A stretch of 64,000 nucleotides of DNA, taken from NCBI GenBank assembly GCA_020638905.1, contig JACKHP010000006.1, positions 62,001 through 126,000 on the forward strand, in the 5' to 3' direction. Position numbers and translations under genes: made by a program. This document shows, piece by piece, positions 37,001 to 44,264 of the stretch. The number at the start of each line of letters is the position of its first letter. Within the stretch, counting starts at the first letter, position 1. The notes under the pieces were generated by a model, which saw only the letters and a list, made by a program, of their open reading frames with translations, was not told the origin of the DNA and ran no database searches. The DNA is from Planctomycetota bacterium (GTDB lineage: Bacteria > Planctomycetota > B15-G4).

Positions 37001-37237
37001 GCCCTCGAGGCCCATGACGACCTCTTCGACCTTGATGCAGATGCCCTCCTCGACCTCCTCGGGCGAGGCGCCGCGCAGCTCGACCGAGACCGAGATCACG
37101 TCGCCGCCCACGTCCGGGAAGACCTCCTGCTCGACCACGCCGAAGGTCAGCAGGCCGCCCGCGAGGATGATCCACATGAGCATGTTCGCGGCGACGGTGT
37201 GCCCCGCGAAGAACGCGATCGGCCCGCGACGGGTCAC
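34034..37237 (-). CDS. RND family efflux transporter, inner-membrane pump
   Basis: 1067 residues, the normal size of AcrB/CusA-like proton-driven pumps. The N-terminus (GHTVAANMLMWIILAGGLLTFGVV) is the first membrane helix. The proton-relay pair Asp-Asp lies in LGIVVDDAIVVGENVY, the usual site in helix 4, and a repeat of the fold begins near AALRWRYLAASVGFSVL. The C-terminal half has VALTGVIVNDSLVMVDFVNAARR. The family closest in style is the AcrB/MdtB group used for organic compounds; metal-type methionine clusters of CusA are not evident. GTG at 37237 overlaps the stop of the membrane fusion gene (GTGA) and has AGGA six bases upstream. Last gene of a four-gene operon. Confidence 0.93.
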   Translation of the reverse strand: MTRRGPIAFFAGHTVAANMLMWIILAGGLLTFGVVEQEVFPDVGGDVISVSVELRGASPEEVEEGICIKVEEVVMGLEGVDKVTSRAVAGMGTVSIEIADDADLDEVLDDVKNAVDGIDTFPEGSEVPVVREFEITHQVLNVAVSGDVGERPLRRAAERVRDDLLDLPGITRVQLSDARPYEISIDVSEETLRRLQLTFDEVVAAIRRSSLDLSGGVVKADGGEIKLRTKAQSYTGDDFAKVVLRAGDDGSRLLLGDVASIVDAFEDTGQSARFDGRPSLVVQVYRVGDQRAIEIADRVKAYVADASAHLPPGVSLEIYQDEVRILESRLDLLVRNGRAGLLLVFLTLALFLRLSLAFWVTVGIPVAFMGTLWMMPALDISVNMISLFGFLVALGIVVDDAIVVGENVYRHHEEGKDGLDAVLDGVGEVWLPVVFAVLTTIAAFTPLIGIPGVIGKFIHQMPAVVVPILCFSMLESLFILPAHLSHLKHRTGPRLMRWWRAPLRAWERVQDAVGRGLDVVVRRSYVPTLDAALRWRYLAASVGFSVLVLTGALFASGKIRFLFFPPVEADNVVAYLTLPQGTPPEHTAREVARIERAALDLAAEMERELGEPVVRHVKASVGDQPFRDAQSRAFGNTASFAGTHLGEVMLELVPAEERSASSRDLVRRWREAVGPVAGAVELSFTSNMVSTGSPVHVRLTGHRVDDLRRGAAALEAALGTVAGVFDVADSFRGGQQELRFDVTPEGEALGVTRADLARQVRQAFYGEEAQRVQRGRDEVRVMVRYPESGRRSLGDVDEMRIRLAGGVEAPLSRVADVEVARGDAVIERADRRRSINVTADVDLSVTEPNAVIEQLRATVLPELERTIPGLGWTLEGEQREQADTVAGLVRGFVIALLVIFALLAIPFRSYIQPVIVMLAIPFGIVGAVLGHIALGMDLTVMSMFGIVALTGVIVNDSLVMVDFVNAARRDGMGVDEAVRKAGPARFRAILLTSLTTFAGLLPLLLERSLQAQFLIPMAVSLGFGVMFGTFVTLLLVPVSYTIVEDLRRLVTPGPGEAPVPGGVDGAP

Positions 37238-38415
37238 GGACGGTCCTCCGCCGCGTCGCGCGACGCGACCAGCACGGGCATCCCGTCGGACACGACCTCG
37301 AGCGCCGAGGTGACCACGCGCTCGCCCGCCTCGACGCCCGACACGAGCAGGACGCGCTCGCGCTCCGTGCGCAGCCACGTCACCGGACGCACGTGCAGCA
37401 CGTCGTGCTCGTCGACGACCCAGACCGAGTCGTCGGGACGGACCGCGGCGCGCGGCAGCACGACCACGTCGCGCACCGCGCGTCCGACGACGAGCGCCTC
37501 GACGAACATGCCGGCGGCCAGCGGCGGACGCCCGCTGTCGCCGTCCCGTGCGTAGGGATCGTCGACCACGACCACGAGGTTCAGCGAGCGCGTGCGCGGG
37601 TCGATCTCGCCCTCGGTGCGCGCGACGCGTCCGGCCCAGGTCCAGCGCGTGCCGGCGAACTCGGCGGACAGCTCGACCCGCGGCCCGTCGCCCGGCGGAG
37701 CCTCGCCGCGGTACTGCAGAGGCAGGTCGAGGAAGCGCAGCTCGTCGTCCCGCACGGGCAGCCGCACCTCGGCCGCGTCGATCGCGTAGAGCGTCCCGAG
37801 CGGCGTGCCGACGCCGACGTACTGCCCGACGTCGACGAGCGCGGTGCGCACCCGTCCGGCGAAGGGCGCGCGCAGCGTGGCGCGCTCGACGTCGAGCCGC
37901 GCCGTCCCGAGCGCGGCGCGTGCCGCGGCGACCTGAGCCCGGGCGTCGGCGAGCTGGGGCACGCGCAGCAGCACGGGATCGGGTTCGCCCTCGGCGTCCA
38001 GCGCGTCCCACTCGTCGCGTGCGAGACGCGCCTCGACCTCTTCCTGGGCCAGCACCGACTCGGCGCGCGCCAGCGCCGCCTCGGCCGCCACCGCCTTCGC
38101 GCGCAGGTCGCGCTCGTCGAGTTCGAGCAGCACGTCGCCCTGCTCGAAGGACCCGCCGGCGCGGAAGGCCGGCGCCACCTCGGCGACCCGTCCCGGCACC
38201 TCGGCCACCAGGGTCGACTCGGTGCGCGGGACGACGAAGCCGTGCGAGAGCACGTCGAGGCGCGCGTCCTGCCGCTCGGCATGCACGACCTCGACCGCCG
38301 GGACGAACGGCGCCGGCGGCTCGGGCCGCACCGGCTCGCGGCTCGCCACGAGCGCCGCGGCGAGGGCGACGCTGGCCGCGAGCACCACGAGCGGCAGCAC
38401 GATGCGGGGGGTCAT
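37234..38415 (-). CDS. RND efflux periplasmic adaptor (membrane fusion protein)
   Basis: 393 residues with an N-terminal membrane anchor or signal (IVLPLVVLAASVALAAALVA). It has the lipoyl-like hairpin halves (TLVAEVPGRVAEVAPAFRAGGSFEQGDVLLELD split by a coiled-coil of about 90 residues, then TLRAPFAGRVRTALVDVGQYV), a beta-barrel and a membrane-proximal domain. It connects the inner-membrane pump with the outer-membrane channel. ATG at 38415 overlaps the outer membrane factor stop (ATGA). The coiled-coil is fairly short, typical of AcrA-like adaptors. Confidence 0.9.
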   Translation of the reverse strand: MTPRIVLPLVVLAASVALAAALVASREPVRPEPPAPFVPAVEVVHAERQDARLDVLSHGFVVPRTESTLVAEVPGRVAEVAPAFRAGGSFEQGDVLLELDERDLRAKAVAAEAALARAESVLAQEEVEARLARDEWDALDAEGEPDPVLLRVPQLADARAQVAAARAALGTARLDVERATLRAPFAGRVRTALVDVGQYVGVGTPLGTLYAIDAAEVRLPVRDDELRFLDLPLQYRGEAPPGDGPRVELSAEFAGTRWTWAGRVARTEGEIDPRTRSLNLVVVVDDPYARDGDSGRPPLAAGMFVEALVVGRAVRDVVVLPRAAVRPDDSVWVVDEHDVLHVRPVTWLRTERERVLLVSGVEAGERVVTSALEVVSDGMPVLVASRDAAEDRP

Positions 38416-39965
38416 GGCACGTCTCCTCGGGTCTCGTCTGCGTCATGCACGCGGACGTGCGGCGCAGCCTGCTCGGCGTCCGCGTCGGACGGCGCGTCTT
38501 CGAAGCCGCCGCCCAGGGCTAGCAGCAGGTCGAGGCGCGCGTCGAGTCGCGCCCGGCGCACGGCCAGCAGCGCCGAACGCGCGGAGTCCTCGCCACGCTC
38601 GGCCTCGAGCAGCTCGAGCACGTCGCCCGAGCCCGCGCGCCAGCGCTGCGCGAGCTGGCCGCGCGCGCGCGCGGCCGAGTCGAGCGCCGCGACGCGCGCC
38701 TGCTCCTCGTCGCGCAGCCAGCCCTCGGCGGACAGCGCGTCCTCGACCTCGGCGCAGGCCGCGAGCACTGCGCGCGCGAAGGCCTCCGAGAGCACGCGCG
38801 CGTCGGCGTCGGCCACGTCGACCGCCGCCCGCAACCGTCCGCCCTCCCAGATCGGCTGGACGAGCTGACCGAGCAGCCGCCACACGCCGAAGTCGCCGTC
38901 GAGCAGATCGCCGAGGTCTTCGCTCGACGTGCCCACGCTGCCGGTCAGCTTCAGCGAGGGATAGAGCGCCGCGTCGCGCGCGTCGCGCCGCAGCTCTCCC
39001 GCGCGCAGGCGGCGCTCCGCCGCCCGCAGGTCGGGGCGCCGCGCGAGCAGCGCGGCCGGCATTCCGGGCGGCGGCGTGTCGTCGAGCGCCGGAAGCTCGT
39101 CGTCGGCGGCGAGTTCGGCCGACGGATAGCGTCCGAGCAGGATCTCGAGCGCGCGTACGGCGCGCTCGTGCAGGCGCTGCCGCGCCGCGAGCGCCGCCTC
39201 GGCCGCCGCCGCGTTCGACGCGACGAGTTCGACGGCCACGGCGTCGCCGCGTCCGCCGGCGAAGCGCTTGCGCACGAGCTCGACGTCATCGTGCCAGCTC
39301 GCGACGGTGCGCTCGGCGAGCGCGACCTGCTGCGCCGATTCGAGCAGTCCGACCCAGGCGCGCAGCACGGCGGCGGCGAGAGAGAGGCGCGCCGCCGCGA
39401 GGTCGTCCGCGGCCGCCTGGACGTCGGCCAGCGCGGCCTGCTCGTCGGACGCGAGACGTCCCCACAGGTCGGGCTCCCAGCTCACGCCGAGCGCCAGGTC
39501 GTACTGCGTCGAACGCACGGTGAGCGGCGAGGGCGCGCCGGGGATCGGGACGCCGATCAGGTTGCGCTTGCTGCGGTCGCGCGAGAACGAGGCGTCGACC
39601 TGCGGGAGCCCGTCGGCGCCGGTGACCGCGGCCCGCGCGCGCGCCGCGTCCAGGCGCGCCGCGGTGGCACGCAGGTCGGGATTCGCGTCGAGCGCCTCGC
39701 GCACGAGATCGGCCCCGCGCTCACCGGCGAAGCTCGCGCACCACGCGTCGACGGACGGCGGCTCGGCGGAGTCGACGGACGCGTCCGCGGGCGCCGCGAA
39801 GTGCTCCGGAAGCGCGACCGGCGGCGCGCGCTCTCCGCGCTCGGGTGCCTCGACGCACGCGCCGGCCAGCAGCACGGCGACGAGCGCCGACCCGCACGCC
39901 CCGCGCGTCGGACGCGCGCGCCTCGCAGCTCGCCGCAGCAGGACACGATCGCCGGGCGCGCTCAT
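38412..39965 (-). CDS. outer membrane efflux factor (TolC/NodT type)
   Basis: 517 residues. A signal peptide ends at ALVAVLLAGAC, where LAGAC forms a lipobox, as in the NodT subfamily of outer membrane factors, which are lipid-anchored. Two structural repeats follow: ANPDLRATAARLDAARARAAVTGADGLPQVDASFS and RRPDLRAAERRLRAGELRRDARDAALYPSLKLTGSVG, each the helix-strand signature of TolC proteins. It forms the trimeric exit duct. ATG 39965 overlaps the TetR stop by four bases (ATGA), so the regulator and pump genes are coupled. Confidence 0.92.
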   Translation of the reverse strand: MSAPGDRVLLRRAARRARPTRGACGSALVAVLLAGACVEAPERGERAPPVALPEHFAAPADASVDSAEPPSVDAWCASFAGERGADLVREALDANPDLRATAARLDAARARAAVTGADGLPQVDASFSRDRSKRNLIGVPIPGAPSPLTVRSTQYDLALGVSWEPDLWGRLASDEQAALADVQAAADDLAAARLSLAAAVLRAWVGLLESAQQVALAERTVASWHDDVELVRKRFAGGRGDAVAVELVASNAAAAEAALAARQRLHERAVRALEILLGRYPSAELAADDELPALDDTPPPGMPAALLARRPDLRAAERRLRAGELRRDARDAALYPSLKLTGSVGTSSEDLGDLLDGDFGVWRLLGQLVQPIWEGGRLRAAVDVADADARVLSEAFARAVLAACAEVEDALSAEGWLRDEEQARVAALDSAARARGQLAQRWRAGSGDVLELLEAERGEDSARSALLAVRRARLDARLDLLLALGGGFEDAPSDADAEQAAPHVRVHDADETRGDVP

Positions 39966-40663
39966 CGACGGGTCCGCCTCTTGCGTGCGCTCGCGCGTGC
40001 CGCCGCGACGTCGGACGACGACGCCTCGCGCGCGCCCTCGTCGACCGCTGCGCGCAGACCGGCCGCGCCGAACGAGACGAGTCGCGCGAGGATCTCCTCG
40101 TCGTCGTCGCCGCGGCACAGGCCTCCCGAGATGTCCTCGAGCAACGCGCCGTTCACCACCGTGTGGCACAGCGAGCCGATCAGGAAGTGCATGCGCCAGA
40201 AGAACTCGGTCGGCGGGATGCCGGGCAGGCTCGCCTGCAGCGCCGCGCCGAAACGCGCGGCCACCGCGTCGAAGGCCGACATGAGCATCGCGCGCAGCTC
40301 GGGATCGGGCGCGAGGTGCGCGCGCGCGACGAGCACGAAGCACGCATGGGCGTCGCGACGTCCGTGCAGCGCGGGTTCGAGGAACGCGCGCAGGATCGCC
40401 TCCAGCGTCACGGGGCCGCCGGCGGCGACACGCTCGGCCTCGTCGAGCCGACGCAGGCGCTCGGCGTTGATCGGTCCGAGGCGCCGCTGGAAGACCGCGC
40501 CCACGAGTCCGTTCTTGCTGCCGAAGTGGTAGTTCACGGCGGCCAGGTTCGTGCCGGCCTTCTGCGTGATGCCGCGCAGCGAGGTCTCGCGCACGCCGCG
40601 CTCGGCGAACATGACCTCGGCCACGTCGAGCAACCGCTCGCGCGTATCGGTCGTCGCCGTCAT
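39962..40663 (-). CDS. TetR-family transcriptional regulator of the efflux operon
   Basis: 233 residues. The N-terminal helix-turn-helix is clear: RERLLDVAEVMFAERGVRETSLRGIT then AGTNLAAVNYHFGSKNGLVGAVF (about residues 8-58), with the Y-H-F-x-S-K-x-x-L recognition helix end. The C-terminal part is an all-helical ligand domain resembling CerR/DUF1956-like regulators. It should repress its own operon and be released by a pump substrate. ATG 40663 follows GAGGA at 8 bases. It is the first gene of the operon, behind a promoter overlapped by a 27-base palindrome and a 176-base leader that contains a hairpin. Confidence 0.92.
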   Translation of the reverse strand: MTATTDTRERLLDVAEVMFAERGVRETSLRGITQKAGTNLAAVNYHFGSKNGLVGAVFQRRLGPINAERLRRLDEAERVAAGGPVTLEAILRAFLEPALHGRRDAHACFVLVARAHLAPDPELRAMLMSAFDAVAARFGAALQASLPGIPPTEFFWRMHFLIGSLCHTVVNGALLEDISGGLCRGDDDEEILARLVSFGAAGLRAAVDEGAREASSSDVAAARASARKRRTRR

Positions 40664-40689
40664 GCCCGCCGTCCTCGCAACAGAAAGCC

Positions 40690-40718
40690 GGGAGCGCCGC
40701 CCCAGGGGCGGCGCTCCC
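40690..40718 (-). terminator. intrinsic-terminator-like hairpin in the tetR leader
   Basis: On the minus strand GGGAGCGCCGCCC and GGGCGGCGCTCCC form a perfect 13-bp stem with a CTG loop, followed by GGCTTTCTGTT, the only T-rich tail seen behind a hairpin in this window. It lies between the proposed promoter (40846-40875) and the tetR start (40663), 26 bases before the ATG. It may attenuate the efflux operon or block read-through. Confidence 0.55.
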
Positions 40719-40830
40719 CGCGTGTCCGGATCCACCCGGGGACGGCCCTGTGTTCGGCGCCAGCCCTGCGAGATCCACGTCGCCCGTTCGCGGCCGGGAC
40801 CGCCCCCGAGGCGGCCTCGCTCCGGCCTAC

Positions 40831-40857
40831 CGAACGAGCGTTTGAAACATACGTTCG
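40831..40857. promoter_or_regulatory. palindromic operator of the TetR regulator
   Basis: 27-base interrupted palindrome: CGAACG-agc-GTTT-g-AAAC-ata-CGTTCG. The outer six-base and inner four-base arms are perfect inverted repeats about a central G. Size and spacing fit TetR-family operators. It overlaps the -10 box of the promoter read toward tetR, the usual place for autorepression. Confidence 0.75.
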
Positions 40858-40875
40858 TCCCCGAGGGCAGGTCAA
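40846..40875 (-). promoter_or_regulatory. sigma-70-like promoter of the tetR-efflux operon
   Basis: Reading on the minus strand, TTGACC (40875-40870; five of six match the -35 consensus) is followed after 18 bases by TATGTT (40851-40846; four of six match the -10 consensus). Transcription would begin near 40839. The -10 box lies within the 27-base palindrome, so a bound repressor would block it. Confidence 0.65.
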
Positions 40876-40932
40876 GCGGTCGCCCGGACCAGGCGCGGCA
40901 AACCGGCGTCCGCGGTGCGCCGGGACGGGGGC

Positions 40933-43900
40933 CTACTTCTCCGCGCGCTCGGGGGGCGCCAGGTGGCGCTCGAGGAAGGCGAGCATGCGCTGCGCGGCGT
41001 CGACGGCGTCGGCGCGCCTCCACTCGCTCGGCGCGTGCCCCTCGCCGGCGTAGAGCGCGAGCTCGGCGGGCCGGCCCAGGCGCTTCAGCGCATTGAACAT
41101 CTTCTCGGCCTCCTGCACCGGACAGGTCTCGTCGTCCTCGCCGTGCAGCAGCAGCAGCGGTGTGCGGATGCGGTCGGCCAGGTAGTACGGCGAGTTCTCG
41201 AGGTAGCGCTCCCGGTCGGCCCACGGATGCGTGCCCATGCGCGCCTGCCCGGCCTCGAAGTACTGCGCGCTGTAGGCCACGCCGCCGCGCCCCATGACGC
41301 CGTAGTCGCCGGCCAGGTCGTACATGCCGTCGATCGCGATGGCCGCGGCGAACAGGTCGGTCTGCGTCACGACGGCGGCCGCGCTGTACGCACCGTACGA
41401 GTGGCCGAGCAGCGCCACGCGCTCGAGGTCCGTGAAGCCGAGTTCGGCCGCGTGCCGGACCTGCGGCAGGATCGCGGCCGTCATCTCGCGTACCGGGTCG
41501 CCGGCTCGGCCCAGCGGTCCGAGCGGGACGTCGACGAGCAGCACCGCGTAGCCGCGCGACGCGAACACCTGCACCGGGATCGTGTTCGGCGCACCGCCGC
41601 CATAGTCCTGCGCGAGGTCGCTCAAGCGTGCGCCGGAGTAGACGTACACCACGGTCGGCAGCCGACGGCCCGGCTGTTCCCCCGGCGGGAGGAACACGGT
41701 CGATCGCACCTCGATCTCGCCGCCGTCGAAACCGGGCACCTCGGTCTCGAACGTGTGCGTCTCGCCGACGCTCACGTCGGCGAGGCCGGGCTCGATGCGC
41801 GTGATGCGGCGTCGCTCGACGAACGCGCCGTCGAACGTGAATTCGTCGGGCGGCGTGAGCGTGTCCTCGATGCGCGCCACGAGCGTCCCGTCGCGGCCCG
41901 CGCCGGCGGGCACGATGCGGGCGCGTCCCTGCCAGACGACCCTCGCCTCGCCGGTCTCGAGGTCGAAGCGCTGGATCGTGCGCTCGGCCGTCCGCGCGTC
42001 GAGCGTCATGAGATGGATCGCCGTCGGATCCGGCTGCCACAGCGTCGCGCTGCCGTCCGTGAGCGGCCACCCCGCGGGCAGCGTACGCGCCGGCCCACCG
42101 TCGAACGGCACGAGCACGGTGTCGCCGGACGCGGCGCCGTCGTAGGACGGCAGGCCGTCGGGCAGCGCGCCCACGACGATCGCGCGTCCATCGGCGGTGA
42201 GCGCGAAGGGAGCGTCGGCGAGCCGCGGCGGCGCCGCCTCGATCCGCCGCGGCGAGCGCGGTCCGTCGGCATCGACCTCGACCTCCCACAGCGCGCCCGC
42301 GCGGGTGAACACGATGCGCCTGCCGTCGGGCGCCCAGACGTACGGCTCGCCGCGGTAGATGCGCTCGGTGGTGTCGAGCCGCCGGGCGGCGACCTGTGCC
42401 GGTCCGCCGTCGATGGGCACGAGCACGAGGTCGTAGGTCGTCCGCGGGAAGGCGGCAGGGTCGAGCGCGAAGACCGACGAGTACGAGATCCAGTGTCCGT
42501 CCGGCGAGACGCGCAGCAGGCTCGGCGGCGGCGTCGCGTCGGACGGCACGAGCACGCGCACGTCGCCGCCCGCGACGTCGACGCCGGCCAGCGTCGCGAG
42601 GTTCTGGACGATCAGGAACTCCTGCAGCTCGGCCAGGTCGGCTCCGGGGTCGCCGGCCTGCGCGTCCGGCGCGTCGGTCGTGTAGACGGTGACCGACGCC
42701 GACGATGCCGAGACGACCGTGGACGCGGTCGACGCGGATGCTGCCGGCGAGTCCGGCCGTGCGAGCGACGGCGCGTCGCGCGACGGCGACGGGTCGAGCG
42801 GCACGAACACCTCGCGGCCGTCGGGACGCCAGGCCGGCGCATCCATCGGCCAGAGCCGCGCCTTGATCGGCCACGCACCGACCTGGCGCGAGGTCTGCGC
42901 GGCGAGATCGTGGACCCACAGCCGGGGCGCGCCGTCGGCGAAGCAAAAGAAGGCGAGCTGCCGTCCGTCCGGCGACCACGACGGACGCCAGCAGTCTGCG
43001 TCCGCCGGACCCACGGGCGTCGCCTCGCCGCCCTGCGTCGGCACGACGAACAGGCGCACGCCTTCGCCGGGACGCGGCTCTCGGGCCGACGGCTCGGACG
43101 GCGGCGTGAAGACCTCGTACGCGAGCCAGCGTCCGTCGGCCGACACGGCGGGACGATCGACGTCGCGCAGTTGCGCGCGTCCGAAGGCGAGTTCGAGCGG
43201 CAGCGGGACGGCGGGCGTCTCGTCGCCGACGCCGCCGGCCGCCGCCGGCACGCCCACACGAGCGCGCGGCCCGCGAGGCACACCACGCGGCACCCCGAAG
43301 GCCGGCGCCGACGCCGACGCCGACGCGAGACGGACGCGCCGCGCCGCACCCCGCACGACGCCCGCGACCGACGCGCGCGCACCGAAGCCGTCGCCGGCAT
43401 CGTTCGCCGACGGCTCCGACCGGACCGGATCGTGCCCGATGCCGACCGTCAGTCCCACCAACGCGACGACGCCGAGCAGCGCCGGCCGGAGTGCGTGAGG
43501 ACGCGACGCCACGCTCGGTCGTCCCTCCGGCAGCAGCAGCGCGGCCCAGGCCTCGCGCGGCCGGTCGCGATCGAGCCGGGAGCGCAGGCGGGCGTGCGCC
43601 CGGACGAGCTGCGTGCGCACCGTCGCCGGCTTCGCGCCCAGCCGCGCGGCGATCTGCGACGGCTCGAGTCCGTGGTCGTAGCGCAGGATCACGATCGAGC
43701 GATACGGCTCGTCGAGCTCGAGCACGGCGGCGATCACGTCGCGCTGCAGCTCGAGGCGCTCGCAGGTCGCGTCGGCCGACTCCACCACGCCCGACACGAC
43801 GACCCGCGCCTCGCGCCGCATGCGCCGGACGTCCGACCGTCGCAGCTCGAGCGCGCGGTTGCGCGCGGTGCGTGCCAGCCACGCCCGCAGCGAGGTCAGC

Positions 43901-44055
43901 GCCCGCGGACCACGCTGCAACGCCTTGAGGAACGAGTCCTGCGCGACGTCCCGCGCGGCGTGCTCGTCGTGCAGCAGGCCGCGGGCGATCGCGTGGACGA
44001 AAGGCTCGTGCGCGAGCAGCAGGTCGCCGTCGAGGGGCGGTGCGGGAGAGTCCAT
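40933..44055 (-). CDS. ECF sigma factor fused to a membrane-anchored beta-propeller and S9 peptidase
   Basis: 1040 residues in one unbroken frame. Residues 1-165 are an ECF sigma factor: region 2 (AHEPFVHAIARGLLHDEHAARDVAQDSFLKAL split across helices) and region 4 with the helix-turn-helix RYDHGLEPSQIAARLGAKPATVRTQL. A single membrane segment follows (LRPALLGVVALVGLTVGIG, about 189-207). Then come WD40/TolB-like blades (WSPDGRQLAFF, WRPDGREVFV, VSPDGHWISY) and a prolyl-oligopeptidase domain with Ser886 (GHSYGAY), Asp975 (HGEDDETCP) and His1007 (GEGH). The sigma part would be cytoplasmic and the peptidase outside. It might be freed from the membrane on a signal, but no mechanism is proven. Extended ECF factors are known in planctomycetes. 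Confidence 0.85.
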   Translation of the reverse strand: MDSPAPPLDGDLLLAHEPFVHAIARGLLHDEHAARDVAQDSFLKALQRGPRALTSLRAWLARTARNRALELRRSDVRRMRREARVVVSGVVESADATCERLELQRDVIAAVLELDEPYRSIVILRYDHGLEPSQIAARLGAKPATVRTQLVRAHARLRSRLDRDRPREAWAALLLPEGRPSVASRPHALRPALLGVVALVGLTVGIGHDPVRSEPSANDAGDGFGARASVAGVVRGAARRVRLASASASAPAFGVPRGVPRGPRARVGVPAAAGGVGDETPAVPLPLELAFGRAQLRDVDRPAVSADGRWLAYEVFTPPSEPSAREPRPGEGVRLFVVPTQGGEATPVGPADADCWRPSWSPDGRQLAFFCFADGAPRLWVHDLAAQTSRQVGAWPIKARLWPMDAPAWRPDGREVFVPLDPSPSRDAPSLARPDSPAASASTASTVVSASSASVTVYTTDAPDAQAGDPGADLAELQEFLIVQNLATLAGVDVAGGDVRVLVPSDATPPPSLLRVSPDGHWISYSSVFALDPAAFPRTTYDLVLVPIDGGPAQVAARRLDTTERIYRGEPYVWAPDGRRIVFTRAGALWEVEVDADGPRSPRRIEAAPPRLADAPFALTADGRAIVVGALPDGLPSYDGAASGDTVLVPFDGGPARTLPAGWPLTDGSATLWQPDPTAIHLMTLDARTAERTIQRFDLETGEARVVWQGRARIVPAGAGRDGTLVARIEDTLTPPDEFTFDGAFVERRRITRIEPGLADVSVGETHTFETEVPGFDGGEIEVRSTVFLPPGEQPGRRLPTVVYVYSGARLSDLAQDYGGGAPNTIPVQVFASRGYAVLLVDVPLGPLGRAGDPVREMTAAILPQVRHAAELGFTDLERVALLGHSYGAYSAAAVVTQTDLFAAAIAIDGMYDLAGDYGVMGRGGVAYSAQYFEAGQARMGTHPWADRERYLENSPYYLADRIRTPLLLLHGEDDETCPVQEAEKMFNALKRLGRPAELALYAGEGHAPSEWRRADAVDAAQRMLAFLERHLAPPERAEK

Positions 44056-44264
44056 GGTCTTCCGGATCCTAGAGGACGGGCTTCGGAAAGGAAGATGTCA
44101 CCGGCACGCCGAGCGCTACGCCGGGACACCGACACCCCGCCTGGCGCCGCCAGCGGCCCGCTCCCGGGGCGCGAACCTCCCGCTCCGGCCGCGCGAGCCG
44201 CCCGGACGCTCCCCGGCCCCGGCGGATCACGCCAATCCAGGCCCTCGCGTGGCAAGATGCGCCG

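Noticed and set aside
38443..39523. Several plus-strand frames opposite the outer membrane factor and fusion protein genes
   Set aside because: Antisense shadows; extreme Arg/Ala content and no ribosome sites.
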